NCBI GenBank assembly: GCA_964304625.1
Contig: OZ199839.1
Span: 3,286,001-3,350,000 of the forward strand
Origin: Kudoa neothunni
Taxonomy: Eukaryota; Cnidaria
Length of the DNA: 64,000 bases
Direction: 5' to 3'
Position 1 is the stretch's first letter. Each line of letters starts with the position of its first letter. Made by a program: the position numbers and the translations under genes. This document shows positions 1-11,042 of this stretch, piece after piece. Under the pieces are notes generated by a model that saw nothing but the letters and a program-made list of their open reading frames with translations, did no database searches and had not been told where the DNA came from.

Positions 1-840
1 ACGTATCAAAATTAGCAGTGTCTCGCCTACTTGAGTTAATTTACCTTTGGTGTATTGATGAACAAAAATGCAGGATGGTAGCATTGACCCAAGTAACCGG
101 AAAAAATGTTACATTTTGGTATTCTGCGTTGAGAAATATTTGTTATAAAATGTTCCAACGAAGCGAGAAAATGGGTGGTGTAAATCGGTAAATCGAATCG
201 TTGAAATTGACGAATGTTTATTAAGAGGTCGCTGTAAGAACAACCGTGGGAGATTTTTGAGAATGGACAGATGGTTGGCCACCCCAAACTATTTCTTAAG
301 AAGTAGGTTATTTCGTGGAGCGACTCCTCTGAGGCGTCAACGGAGAACTGAAATGTATGGTTACCGAGTGAACGGTCCTTGCGTTGTTGGCATTTACGAA
401 TGCCCCGTCGACGAAAATGGTAAACGCAAATTGTTAGAATCCAGATTTTTTATTGTCCAGAAAAGGGATAAACAAACGTTGATTCAGCATGTCTTACATG
501 AAGTTGGAAACACGACTACAATATACACAGACGAGTGGTTGGGGTACAACTCTCTCTGAATTTACGGTTAAAATCATATAACCGTTAATAACTCAAAGGG
601 TATGTCATTCCCGTGGGTTATCATACTAATACGGTCGAGGTTGTTTGGCATCATCTCAAAACAAAAATTATTCGGAAAATGAGCAGTGTGTCGCGGAATC
701 GACTAGATTCCTACCTACACCAATCTTTGTTGCGTTCCATTCATAAAGGATATTGGAATTTCTTCGAATATGTTTTAAGAGCAATCGCTACTGTTTACCA
801 ATTAAATAATAGTTAGTAAAATAAAATGTTTGTGTTTTTC
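1..840 (+). mobile_element. Merlin/ISXO2-like DNA transposon, broken transposase, cut by window edge
   Basis: Transposase of the IS1595/ISXO2 (Merlin) type, a DDE enzyme that moves DNA by cut and paste. The reading frame around 195-250 gives EIDECLLRGRCKNNRGR, the first catalytic Asp block. Positions 520-556 give IYTDEWLGYNSL, the second Asp block, and 616-660 give HTNTVEVVWHHLKTK, the third catalytic block. The order and spacing fit the family. The coding frame is interrupted by a stop at 557-559 and a change of frame before 613, so this copy is not functional. A possible N-terminal part lies in 70-190. The left end is outside the window, and I could not define terminal repeats on the right. 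Confidence 0.85.
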
Positions 841-1728
841 TTCGCTTCATCTTGTATACACTGTTATTTGTCACATTAACTTATGCAAACTTTAGATTTT
901 ACCATACTAGTATTAATTATAAAATTAAAATTCGATTTGTAAATATTTATATTTGAAATTTCTTCCGTATTTTCATTGAATGATAATAAATTAGAAAATA
1001 TATTTTACTTACCTCTTAGGTTCTATTTACGAAAAAATAATTTTTACTTTCATATTAAATTAGGTTATGATATTTTTTCAGAAATTAACAAATTTTTAAT
1101 TTTTAACACGACTGTTTCTCAATCATGAAAATCGATGATTTAACATTTATTGCAGAATATAATGATCTCTGACCGTCCCTCCAAGTAGTCTATTATTTTG
1201 TACGAATAAATGTTAAATCATCGATTTTTAACCTAATTATGGATCTTTAACAAGTTGTCAATTATATTTTGTTGAAATATAATAATTTTTTCAAATTCTT
1301 CAATATGGTTCATTCGGTATACCAATATATATTTAGGATTAATATATCAAAAAAATTTATAAACTAAAAAGTAATTTATTAAATAACAATTTTTTGTTAT
1401 TAACGTAAAAAATGAAAAATTGAGGTGATCAAACTCACAATAAACAATTGGCATGTATTCCGGCGGTTCCATTTAATTAATAATTAACAGGGACATATTT
1501 TATATCATTTAGTATTATTATAAATCTTAACAATATAAATTACATTAGTTATTTAAGTCAAATTAGGCTGAAAAAGGTGATGAACAGGGACGCGGGTTAC
1601 GATGCGCGATGCCCGATTATTACCGAAGCGTGATTTTTTGCAACTCCTTAGAATAAAAATTTTGATCTGATTTGTGATCATTAAATATTTTAAAAATGTG
1701 TTAAATTCATTATAAAAAAATCGGGAAT
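841..1728. other. AT-rich intergenic DNA with one hairpin-forming inverted repeat
   Basis: No coding region is supported. The only structure I see is the perfect 24-base inverted repeat at 1128-1228, listed separately. Confidence 0.6.
1128..1228. repeat. Perfect 24-bp inverted repeat with 53-base spacer
   Basis: The left arm (1128-1151) and right arm (1205-1228) are exact reverse complements; the left arm begins AAAATCGATGATTTAACA. The spacer is 53 bases, so the RNA could fold into a long hairpin. It could be a tiny fold-back transposon, a decayed MITE or an RNA hairpin. No clear target-site duplication flanks it. Confidence 0.7.
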
Positions 1729-2414
1729 GTGCGAGCACGGGAAGATTCGAATTTTTGGAGCTGGATACTCCCCCATTACTCGAATGCAGTGAAAGCTGCT
1801 CAGATACTACTCATCAGACACTTATTACAACCTATTGACGAAAAATCTTCGGATAAATGCGATTTTCACACAAATCTTCAAGTCGATTTTCTTATTGACA
1901 CGAATGGAACATTATGGGAGGCTGAGACTCCATTATCAACTTTAACGCAAGCTGAAAACACCTTGTATAATCGTTTCGGTGTCACCCCTTTCATAAAACA
2001 GAATATTAACTGGATGCTCGATACATCTCGGACATTCATCAATCAACAAGTGTACGACATAAAAATCGTCCATAAATGTGACGTTTGCTTGGAGGTTTGT
2101 TGTAAAAACATTTGAGGCATGTTTGTTGGATATTTTTCAAGACATAACACCGTTTTCTCATTATTTTTTCTGTTTGTTTGTAAAAATATTACATTTATTA
2201 GCGCGGAATAAACATTTAAAAATTCTTTTACATTAAAAGAACATTTTTAAATAAAAAAGGAGAGATTTACTCAAAATCTAATGGATTGAATTTATTAAAA
2301 CTATTGCAGATAATATAACTTTATATGTTAAACATTTTTAGTCAAGAAAATTCTAGGGTAGATTTCTACCCCATTTTTTCTGGTAAGGTGTAAATTTTCG
2401 TGTGACTTAGAGGG
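1729..2414 (+). mobile_element. piggyBac-like fragment with unrecognised 128-codon ORF and right end at TTAA
   Basis: The right end reads ACTTAGAGGG followed by TTAA at 2415-2418, the ending expected of a piggyBac-type element. A palindrome (AGGGTAGATTTCTACCCC) lies about 45 bases inside, as in other TTAA elements of this window. An open frame at 1729-2115 encodes a 128-residue protein with no domain I recognise; it contains AQILLIRHLL and ends KCDVCLEVCC. A related, decayed copy of the same ORF lies on the minus strand at about 45540-45840, inside an element with the same terminal sequence. The left end was not found. The protein could be part of a transposase or an accessory ORF. Confidence 0.5.
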
Positions 2415-2689
2415 TTAAATATCTAAATTTATATTTCAAACATTCAAACATTCATTTTGTTGTTTAACTGATTTTGTATAGATTCCATTTTTTTGAGATC
2501 GAATACGATACTTCAAAATTAAAGCAAAACTTTATTTGTTTGCGGAACAGATCGAGTGACTAGGTTTGCGTTAGTAGGTCGAATATCAATGATATTTAAA
2601 ATAGAAGCTATACGAGAGCTATCTTCTAGCGAAACTTCAGAATAAGATTAACACGAGATTTAATATAAAAAGTCAAAAGAAAATTATAA

Positions 2690-5600
2690 ATGCTGATACC
2701 TTTGATATGTTTTATTTGGTGGTTGATAACATTACCGAAATTGATTGAAACCAATTTCAACTTGAAAAAAGCCGTCATTTTTAGACATGAGCGATCCTCA
2801 AAGTACTACGGATTTTCGATTGCGTTCCAGAAAGATTCATCGTATTTTTTTTAAATATGCTGTTAATCTATTATATAACTCTAGAATAATTTTATCTGAT
2901 ACTGATGATGGTAACGGTAAATTATACGAGTACAAAATATCGGATCCTATCAAACCAACCAAAATAACCACTAGTAATGAAATTTGATTGGAAATCCCAA
3001 CGTATATGATGATATGACGAGTTATGTCCATTATTTTAGATAGCGACGTCAAATTCCTTGGTAGCTACATTTCCCGATCCAAAGATGGCTCATTTCAATT
3101 TGTATATAGATAAAATAATAATTAGATTTATCAATCAAATTTAGATATGGAATTATTTGGACCCAACCTCAAAATTCGTTTTCTATAAGGAGCCAAACGG
3201 CGATCTAACTAAATATAAACCTGTTATATATAGAGATCTCGGAAGTATCAATTTTTTCGTTATTAGCTGCTAGACGGATTTATTTTTTATTTAATAAAAA
3301 ATAATATGAAACCAATATACATTATATATGTATATTTAAAAAATACAAATAAAAAAGTTTAGTAGCATTTCTATGGGAACTATTATAATAATTTACATAT
3401 TTAGAAGTTGGATTTGAAGGTAACAACTATTACATAGGATATCAGTGTTAAAAATGTTGGCGATTATAAATTTCTCGACTAGATTTTAATATATTGGGTC
3501 CGTATGCAATAGTTGAAGATAAAAATTCTATTTATTATGGGGAGCCCTTATCAGATGGAAAATGGGGTGCGTAATATTCGGTTAACTGTCGATGATGGTT
3601 GTAATAACTATTCAGGGGTTATCATGAAATGTGACATACTCAGTAACGATTCATGTGTAGCATTAATCGAACACAGCAAGATAAGATATGCAGAAGATTT
3701 TGTTGGTATTTTATTGCATTCAATTCAATAATAACTCTATATCTACAGGAAAATATTTCCAAATCGGCAACGTTTACTTTACGGACGGAAATGGTAAAAA
3801 TTAAGGTTTAAATAATATTAACAATTTTAATTTAGAACTTGTTATTGGATTATCAAACAAGAATTTCTTCCAGGGCTGCCTCTACATCAGTCCGTTAGAG
3901 AGTATCACCGGATACAATTTGAAACATCACAAAAAGGGCACTGTTAGTAAATTGGTGCGGAATTTTATTCCTCTTTGTTACGAGGTATTTTAACACTCCG
4001 TGAGTATTCGTGTAGCTAATAATTTAAAGAAAAAGGAATTTACAGGATTTGGTCATCATTTTGCTATTGTTCCTGGCGTTAAATTAAGGTATAAACTATA
4101 AACTAAAATATAGAAATAAAATAAATTTTCAAATTTCAAGCTATGACTATATAATTGTGGGGATGCCATTCGACTGGGTGAACGGACCTGAATCTGGTAG
4201 TATTTGTGTCGTTAAACCAAAAAAAGGGGTATGAAAATCTTGATCACGTTACTTATTTATTTCTAAATTGAATATAGGATTTTGAATTTGACACCGTTTA
4301 TGAAATGAATGTATTATTCTCTGGAAAACAATTCTCTAGGTTTGGTTATTACGTCCACAATTTGAAGGACATTGATTCCAATGGTTTCGAAGGTTTGAAA
4401 TGATATTTGAACTAATATGTTATGTTATATTTTCTATTAGATATTAATATTATTGAATATAATAAATATAAATTATAAAATTTTCAAAAAAAGCATACAT
4501 TAAATTATTTGACTTCTATAATTATAAAAAGAACTAAATTAAATTAAAAACCACTCCTTATTTAGACGTTGCAGTCGGAGCTCCATTTGAGGAGAAGGGG
4601 ATGTTGTATATTTTTTATCAAACAAAGCGAGGGTTTCGTACAAATTTTCACATTGTATAGAGAACATTTTTGACTTTATAGTTAATCTTTGCTCGTAGAA
4701 AATAGATCAACGAGATATAAGTGGAGACCCTGTTGAAATGTTCGGCTATAGTTTTGATGTTTTTGATACAGACAACGATAAAACCCCCGGTATACTTAGA
4801 ATTTTATCAACAAATAATTAATAATAATTTAGAAGTAATCATAGGAGGTTTTGGTCGGGTATTATATCTGACACCCCTCCCACAAGCAATTGTCAATTAT
4901 AAATTAACATCCACCACTAGTTCAATTGATTATTCTAATCAGCCCACATGTATTTCTGATGGACAACAAGTTAAATGGTAGTTCTTGTGTATCAAATAGA
5001 AAAAGTTTATTGGAATTTATTCAAATTGTAGTGTTGAATTGAATCTGTGTCACTATTTTAGTGGAAATGGTGTATCAGAAGATGGTAAATTAGTTAAGTA
5101 TATTGATCTAACTTGGAGCTAAGAATTAAAATTTTCAATAAATCTAAAAGAAAAGAGTTTAGAAGGAAAAAATATTAAACTCGAAAATATAAATGAGGAA
5201 ACTGGAATTTTTGAGTCCACCAAATCTCAAGTAGTCAAATTCACAGTAATGGTAAAAAAAGGATCCAATAACGAAATGTGTTCGAAATATAAATTCCTTT
5301 TGGTATTTAAATATCAACGTTATTACCATATGAGATGTTTTTGCAGGGAAAATATCTAAGAACGAATACAAATCTGATCTTTTATGTCGAAATGGATTGG
5401 TCGAAAGAACCTGACACAGTTTTTGTAAATGAAAACATTCGAGAAAGTGTAACTCTAAAGGTTTGAGTCAATTGTGTAGTGAACTAGTATATTTGAGACT
5501 GATTAATAGATTCCTATCACACAAGATTGTTCCAAAGATATTTGTGTGCCTGATCTCACACTTTCTTTTACCTCAAGTTTAAAACCAAAGTATAATTCTA

Positions 5601-7309
5601 AATATAAATATTATTTTATTTTCAAATAACGATCGTTATTTATTTTATGTATAATGTTGTCAATACATATTTGGACATAAATTTTAGTGAAAAAATTGTT
5701 GATGGATCTGGGTTTTCTCTATTTGCTGAAATATCCAATAAATACAAAAAATCAACAAATATTCAAGCTAATCTAACTATACCCTTAGAATTTGACTTAA
5801 AAAGCGTGATTCTCAATTATTCATAAAAATCAATCAATTAAGAGAAATATATTTTACATATTAGGTGAGTAATGGAGTTGAATATTCCATGTCCATAGAA
5901 GACGATCGTAAGGTGTATGTCTTGCAGGTCACTCCACAACTTTACCAAGATTCTAAGGTATCTAAGATAATTCTTAACAAATTTTCGAATAATTTAAATA
6001 ATTAATTAGTTTGATTTCGTTATGAGAATACAGTCGAGATTTGAAGTAAAAGTAAAAAAGAATAATTATGAGTTTCAAATGAAGGTTTACAGGTTTGATG
6101 TCTATTCGCTCATTAGTAAGTATAAATATATTTTGTATAGCGGACTGGATGACTACAAATTAGAAGATAATAGTGTCTCAATTTCAATCCCCTTTAAAGT
6201 GGAATCGCTTATATCAGTTACTGGGTATTACTGAATTTTCTTAATAATTTAATTATAAATTAATGATTAGATTGTCTAATCCTTCAACTTTTATGGTGAG
6301 TAATCTCAATTTTGGTTCACTCTCAAAAAAACTTACCGCCAAGCAAATTGAGGAATTAAAATATTTACCTTTATCTGTTCAAATTATAGTAATAATAATT
6401 TAATGAATGAATAATATTTATATACGTAGATCTCAAACGCGGGTCCACATAATTCTGTTCCTGGCATTGTTGATGTTTATATACCTGTGGCTATTAACGG
6501 GACACAAATTGCCCACATTTATGGATTTAAAGTCGTTAGAAATATTTGAGCTGCTTTGATAAAAAATAGGACTCAATTAAAAGCGACCCACCACTTTGTG
6601 TTAACCTAAAAAAAATTACATCCGAAGTATGTATAGATATATTTGATTACGTTATATTTATTTTAAGGAAAAATTCGTTTATTCTGATATAGCCAAACAA
6701 AGTGAGAATCCAAAGAAAAGCAAAGTAATATATTATAACAATGATTATACCTATTTATTTTATAGGAATGTCTATTGGGAGCATGCATTACAATACGGTG
6801 CAAATATAACACATTAATTTCGGGGAAAGATCTCAATGTAGTTGTACAAGGGGCCTTTAACGCAACAGAAGTAATGCGTTTTGAAGTATACTTCATTGAA
6901 AAAAATTTTATGTAGCTATCCGGAATCATTAGCCCCCCAAATCAATTAACACTTTCAGTTTATGGAAATAATGTTTTCGATTCAACAGATTCTATTATGA
7001 TGAGTACTAAATCATCCATTATGGTTATTTTTAATTAATTTAAAATGTTTTAAAACTTTTTAAATAGTTTCCAATGATTTTAAAGAAACAAACTACCATG
7101 CAATCTTTAAAAGGTATCCCAAGTTGGATATATATTGTGGCAGTAATTGGAGCAATATTGCTGATATTAATAATTTCAGGAATCCTTTACAAAGTATCCC
7201 CATAAGTTATGACCATTATTTTGTACTGTTATTTTAGACTGGAGTCTTCAGTCTTCATAAATATAACCAGGTCGAAAGAACTCGAGTCACCAGAGAAACT
7301 ACCCATTAA
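2690..7309 (+). CDS. Integrin alpha subunit, gene A (30 exons, 969 aa, intact)
   Basis: Alpha chain of a heterodimeric cell-surface adhesion receptor. Exons: 2690-2841, 2885-2973, 3040-3101, 3145-3244, 3483-3566, 3616-3705, 3749-3793, 3836-3984, 4030-4088, 4141-4228, 4278-4392, 4566-4654, 4699-4789, 4833-4977, 5032-5084, 5124-5302, 5347-5460, 5510-5589, 5688-5805, 5865-5957, 6010-6092, 6141-6224, 6271-6388, 6430-6534, 6570-6626, 6668-6724, 6766-6870, 6916-7023, 7068-7193, 7238-7309. They sum to 2910 nt, a whole number of codons. Residues 1-20 are a signal peptide before NFNL. A beta-propeller with FG-GAP repeats follows (to about 452), with Ca-binding loops DIDSNGFED (337-345) and DTDNDKTPE (397-405). 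Thigh and calf domains run to about 915, then a transmembrane helix (about 921-946). There is no I domain. The 23-residue tail starts TGVFSLHKYNQ and lacks the GFFKR-like motif kept in the other three genes. Exons 12-27 are nearly identical to gene B. Confidence 0.93.
4574..6810 (+). repeat. Near-identical tract shared with gene B (copy in gene A)
   Basis: From eight bases inside exon 12 to within exon 27 the sequence matches 14754-16989 at a constant offset of 10180 (10179 after a one-base indel). I counted five differences by eye, at 4633, 5635, the A run 6325-6331, 6534 and 6773. Introns are as conserved as exons. Outside the tract the two genes are homologous but clearly diverged. Confidence 0.95.
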
Positions 7310-8183
7310 AATAAGTAGCACTTGCAATATATATTTATTGATTTATTTTTTGGAAGATAACTTAATTTACTTTGTTATATTTTCCCATTTTATCCAATCA
7401 TTACATTTATTATGTTGGTAATATTAACATATTTTTGAAGCTATTGGCGCATACTAAATCTTATTTAAATATTTTAAATCTAAATCATAGATTAATTAAA
7501 AACATAATAGGAAGTTATGGTGAAACATTAAGCATTTATTTTTTTTTATTTTAAATTATTTGGCTTTTTAATCCAAATAATTATTTAACCGCTATTTACT
7601 GCGGCAGTCTGAAATTAAAATTATGACAAGTAATCAGTCAAATTTTAATATAATAGATCGTAAATGAGTATATCCCAAAAAATCGTCAGATCAATATTTT
7701 TAATAAAACCTGATAATTTCAAATAGTTAAAATAAAAAATGTGTGTCACATGATCAACAAATTTTACACATAATTCTCATTTTTCTTTTTATTGAATTAT
7801 AGTTTAATATTTGATAAATAATCACACGGAAAACATTATTTCTAAAGGTAAAGTGAAAACTTTTTTATTATAATTATTGTCTCATTTTTATCTAAATTTA
7901 TTTTTTTGTCAATTAAAAGTTGAACTTTTACCTAAAAATGCTAAAAATATTTTTCATTCGTAAATTGGCTCAAAAATTATTGTTCACATTATATTAGATT
8001 TTATTAAAATTTAATAAAATACTTTTTTGATGAAAAATTGCAATAATAAATACAGAATAACGAGTTTTAATTTTCTATTACTTAATAATTATTAAAATAA
8101 CTAGTTATAATTATCTAAAATAATTTTTATAGAGAAAATTCATACTATTCGCTTCAAAGATATAAAAACCGAAATATTATTAT
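7310..8183. other. AT-rich intergenic DNA downstream of gene A
   Basis: No gene, RNA or repeat structure could be supported here. It is very AT-rich and presumably contains the 3' UTR of gene A. Confidence 0.5.
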
Positions 8184-8187
8184 TTAA

Positions 8188-10393
8188 CCCCCGATGATTT
8201 TGGGGTAGAATCTACCCTAATGAGATTTTAAAATTCATATATTTCCTTATGTTGGAAATGTTGGCGTTTAAGATTCTGTGAATTACTGTAACATACATTT
8301 CTTTTTAATTGTAAACTAAAATATTTATTGCATTTTTACCTCCTAAAGTATTTTGGGGTAGAAATTACCCAACCCATTTTTATACGTAAAATTTAAAAAA
8401 AAATTAAAAAACTCTTTTAATTCATATATATATATATATATATGATTTTATAAACACAATTGAAATAATTTTACATATCTCACGCTAGGTAATTGTGGTT
8501 TAATCTGCTCCATTAATAATTCATTATAAATCTGCATGTCGTAATTTTATATTATGGTTAGATTCATACCAAGTCATTAAATATGGCTTTCGGCGCAAAA
8601 AACATTAATTTTGGGCGATATTATTTTGAACAATCTAAACAACTGTGTGAAGAATGTATTGGACTATAAAATTTGTATCATTTATGGCACCATCTTGTAG
8701 ATTTTTATCATTCTTTCGAGAAAAAACTCACATCGTGCATTTTTTATATTTACAGGTGGTTCCAGATGGAAAATGTTTGCTGTATTGAAGTTCCTTTTTG
8801 CCAGTACATTGGTAGAATGTTTAACCAACAACGGTTTATACAGTTGCTCTGCGATCTCCTTTAGGAAGGTTCATCCATTATTCGATTCAACAAATATTTC
8901 TTTATACAATGCCAAAGCATTCACCAATGACAAGTCGACTATGTAGAAGAATACGAATAGGGGCCATCTCCTCGTAAATCGACGAACAGAAACCGTTGCA
9001 AGCATTCTGCCGACATTATCTACGCTGCCCATAGTTTTATTATAATCAAATATTAATTGAGGCTTGAACTTAAGTTATTCTCTAGAAACAGATGTATCAT
9101 GCGTGCCGGGAGTTAGAAGCATCGCAGATTTTCCTTTTTTTGCCACATGTGATAACAGCATATATTTATAGTGAAACAAAAAAAAGGTGGAATAAAGAAG
9201 CCTTTTCTTGAAGGTTGAAGACAAGATGATATCTCATTTTTTTCTCGTTATCCCTAAAAAAGTCAACTTTCTTTCCAACAATTTCTTCTTGAGAGACATT
9301 GATGAGAAGAAATTATCCGTGCCAACATTTCGGCCAGAATCAAACGAATGAGTTTTAAGGTTGAGTACGATGTTTTCACCTACGTTAGTTTGTCTGTTCG
9401 TCTCAGAATTATTCTTTCCCAATTAAACGCTGGCATTACAGAAGTAATTTGCGATTGATTCAACCAGCAGAAATGTTTTTTTATCATATTTTATCGACAT
9501 TATGTATATATACTGGCTGAAAGGATATCATCCCGGAACGGAATCAATTGTTAATCTACAATAACATCCTTGTTCGGAGCAAAACATTTAGGTAGCACGT
9601 CGACTCACTTCTCCCACATATCACGAAGGCACAGAATTTGTCCAGCTTCTGAGTTCTTCGCGTTTATTAAAGTCATCGAAATGTGGTGCTCGGGAAATAT
9701 GTTTGAAGTGCCGAAGTGAAAATAATTGCCGATAAATTTCTCATCCTTCTTTCTGGCTAAATAACTCACTTATAGGGTCCTCTCCATCCTTATGGATGAC
9801 CATGAGGATTAACAATCCTAAATATTTCCTAATTTCTACCAAATCAAGATCGTACCATTGGCCACCGAAGTGATGTTTTCCAAACATATTTGTAAACAAA
9901 TGATTTCGTTACTGATTTCATCATTCGGAAATACTAAAAAACAATCCAACATATTTTTCATTTTTGTTTGAGCTTAGGCTCTGGGTACATTTTATTCTCC
10001 GAACCTCTCTTTGTTAGACGAGACTTTGAAGCACTCCACTGAATACCTTCTTTACTCGTAAGAACATCAATACTAAAGTCGAATATTTCCATTCCGTATG
10101 AGAACTCTTTATCTTCGTAAATGTGACCCTCACACTCACTTTCCGAAGAACAGAATTCATCGTATAAATCATCCAAGCCGCTCATTGAAAAAACACGCAT
10201 TCGCGTACGCGTCAACAATAAATATACCTCTTTATCGTGGGGTTTAAACTAAATGTGCCGGATAGAAATTTGTTTGATTCTAATTTTGAAAATTTTTTAA
10301 TATGTTTCGTATTTAAACGAAAAAAATAGTTGGTGTATTTTTTACCCACCCCAAAGTACATTACACGTACATAGTTTTTATGATCATCAGAGG
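8188..10393 (-). mobile_element. piggyBac element with decayed transposase
   Basis: Both ends abut TTAA (8184-8187 and 10394-10397). The ends are similar inverted repeats: CCCCCGATGAT on the left and, read inward from the right, CCCTCTGATGAT. The transposase lies on the minus strand. An N-terminal acidic segment starts at 10218 (MLTRTRMRVFSMSGLDDLYD). A core segment near 9422-9234 reads GTDNFFSSMSLKKKLLERK, then TFLGITRKK, typical of the piggyBac DDE domain (DDE_Tnp_1_7). Frames are broken in several places, so this copy is dead. Two palindromic GGGGTAGA...ACCC motifs lie near the left end (8202 and 8352). It occupies most of the gap between integrins A and B. Confidence 0.85.
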
Positions 10394-10397
10394 GTTA

Positions 10398-11042
10398 ATT
10401 AACGGGACAATTTTGTTAAGTTATAAGTTTATATATCTTCTATAGTTTGGGGCTGTGCCGATTTTGTCGGATACGGCAAAATAGACACTGGCATAGTTTA
10501 AATATAGATTAGATTTTATACTTTGATATTATTCAATTTGAATCAATCAACTCAAAAGAATTTATTTTTTGACGTTACTTCTAAATATTGTAAATTATGA
10601 AAAATTTCTCAAATTAATGTTATTGCCATTACTGAGTTAAAATTTGTCAGAGAGACTTAAACCAATATTAGTTTAACATATAGGGTGTAATGAGGATTCA
10701 ATACTATTGAATAAATTACTGTCGATAGGTTTATATAGACGATGCTCGATATTCGCTAAATAGCAAATTTTAATCATAAGATTATTGAATAAAAATGACT
10801 ATATTTAATAGTAGGGCATTTATTTAAATATAAAAAATATTCAAGGATAATAAATAATATCAGAAAAACATTTAAATAATAATTTGGAATAAGTTAGTTT
10901 GAAAGCGAGATAAATGTGATTTTAAAATTGAATAACTAATGTTACGACGATATTATCATGAATGAATAAGAGCGAAATATTTATTCCGTAGATATCCCAA
11001 AATTTATAATAGGTTTAATCGGTGGATGATAAAAATTCAGCT
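10398..11042. other. AT-rich intergenic DNA upstream of gene B
   Basis: Probable promoter and 5' UTR region of integrin gene B. I see no coding sequence or repeat in it and cannot pick a specific promoter motif. Confidence 0.5.

Noticed and set aside
5159-5371. Minus-strand frame repeated identically at 15339-15551
   Set aside because: Antisense to integrin exons 16-17; its repetition only reflects the A/B near-identical tract.
8420-8443. TA dinucleotide run as a regulatory element
   Set aside because: A short simple repeat inside the dead piggyBac; nothing suggests function.
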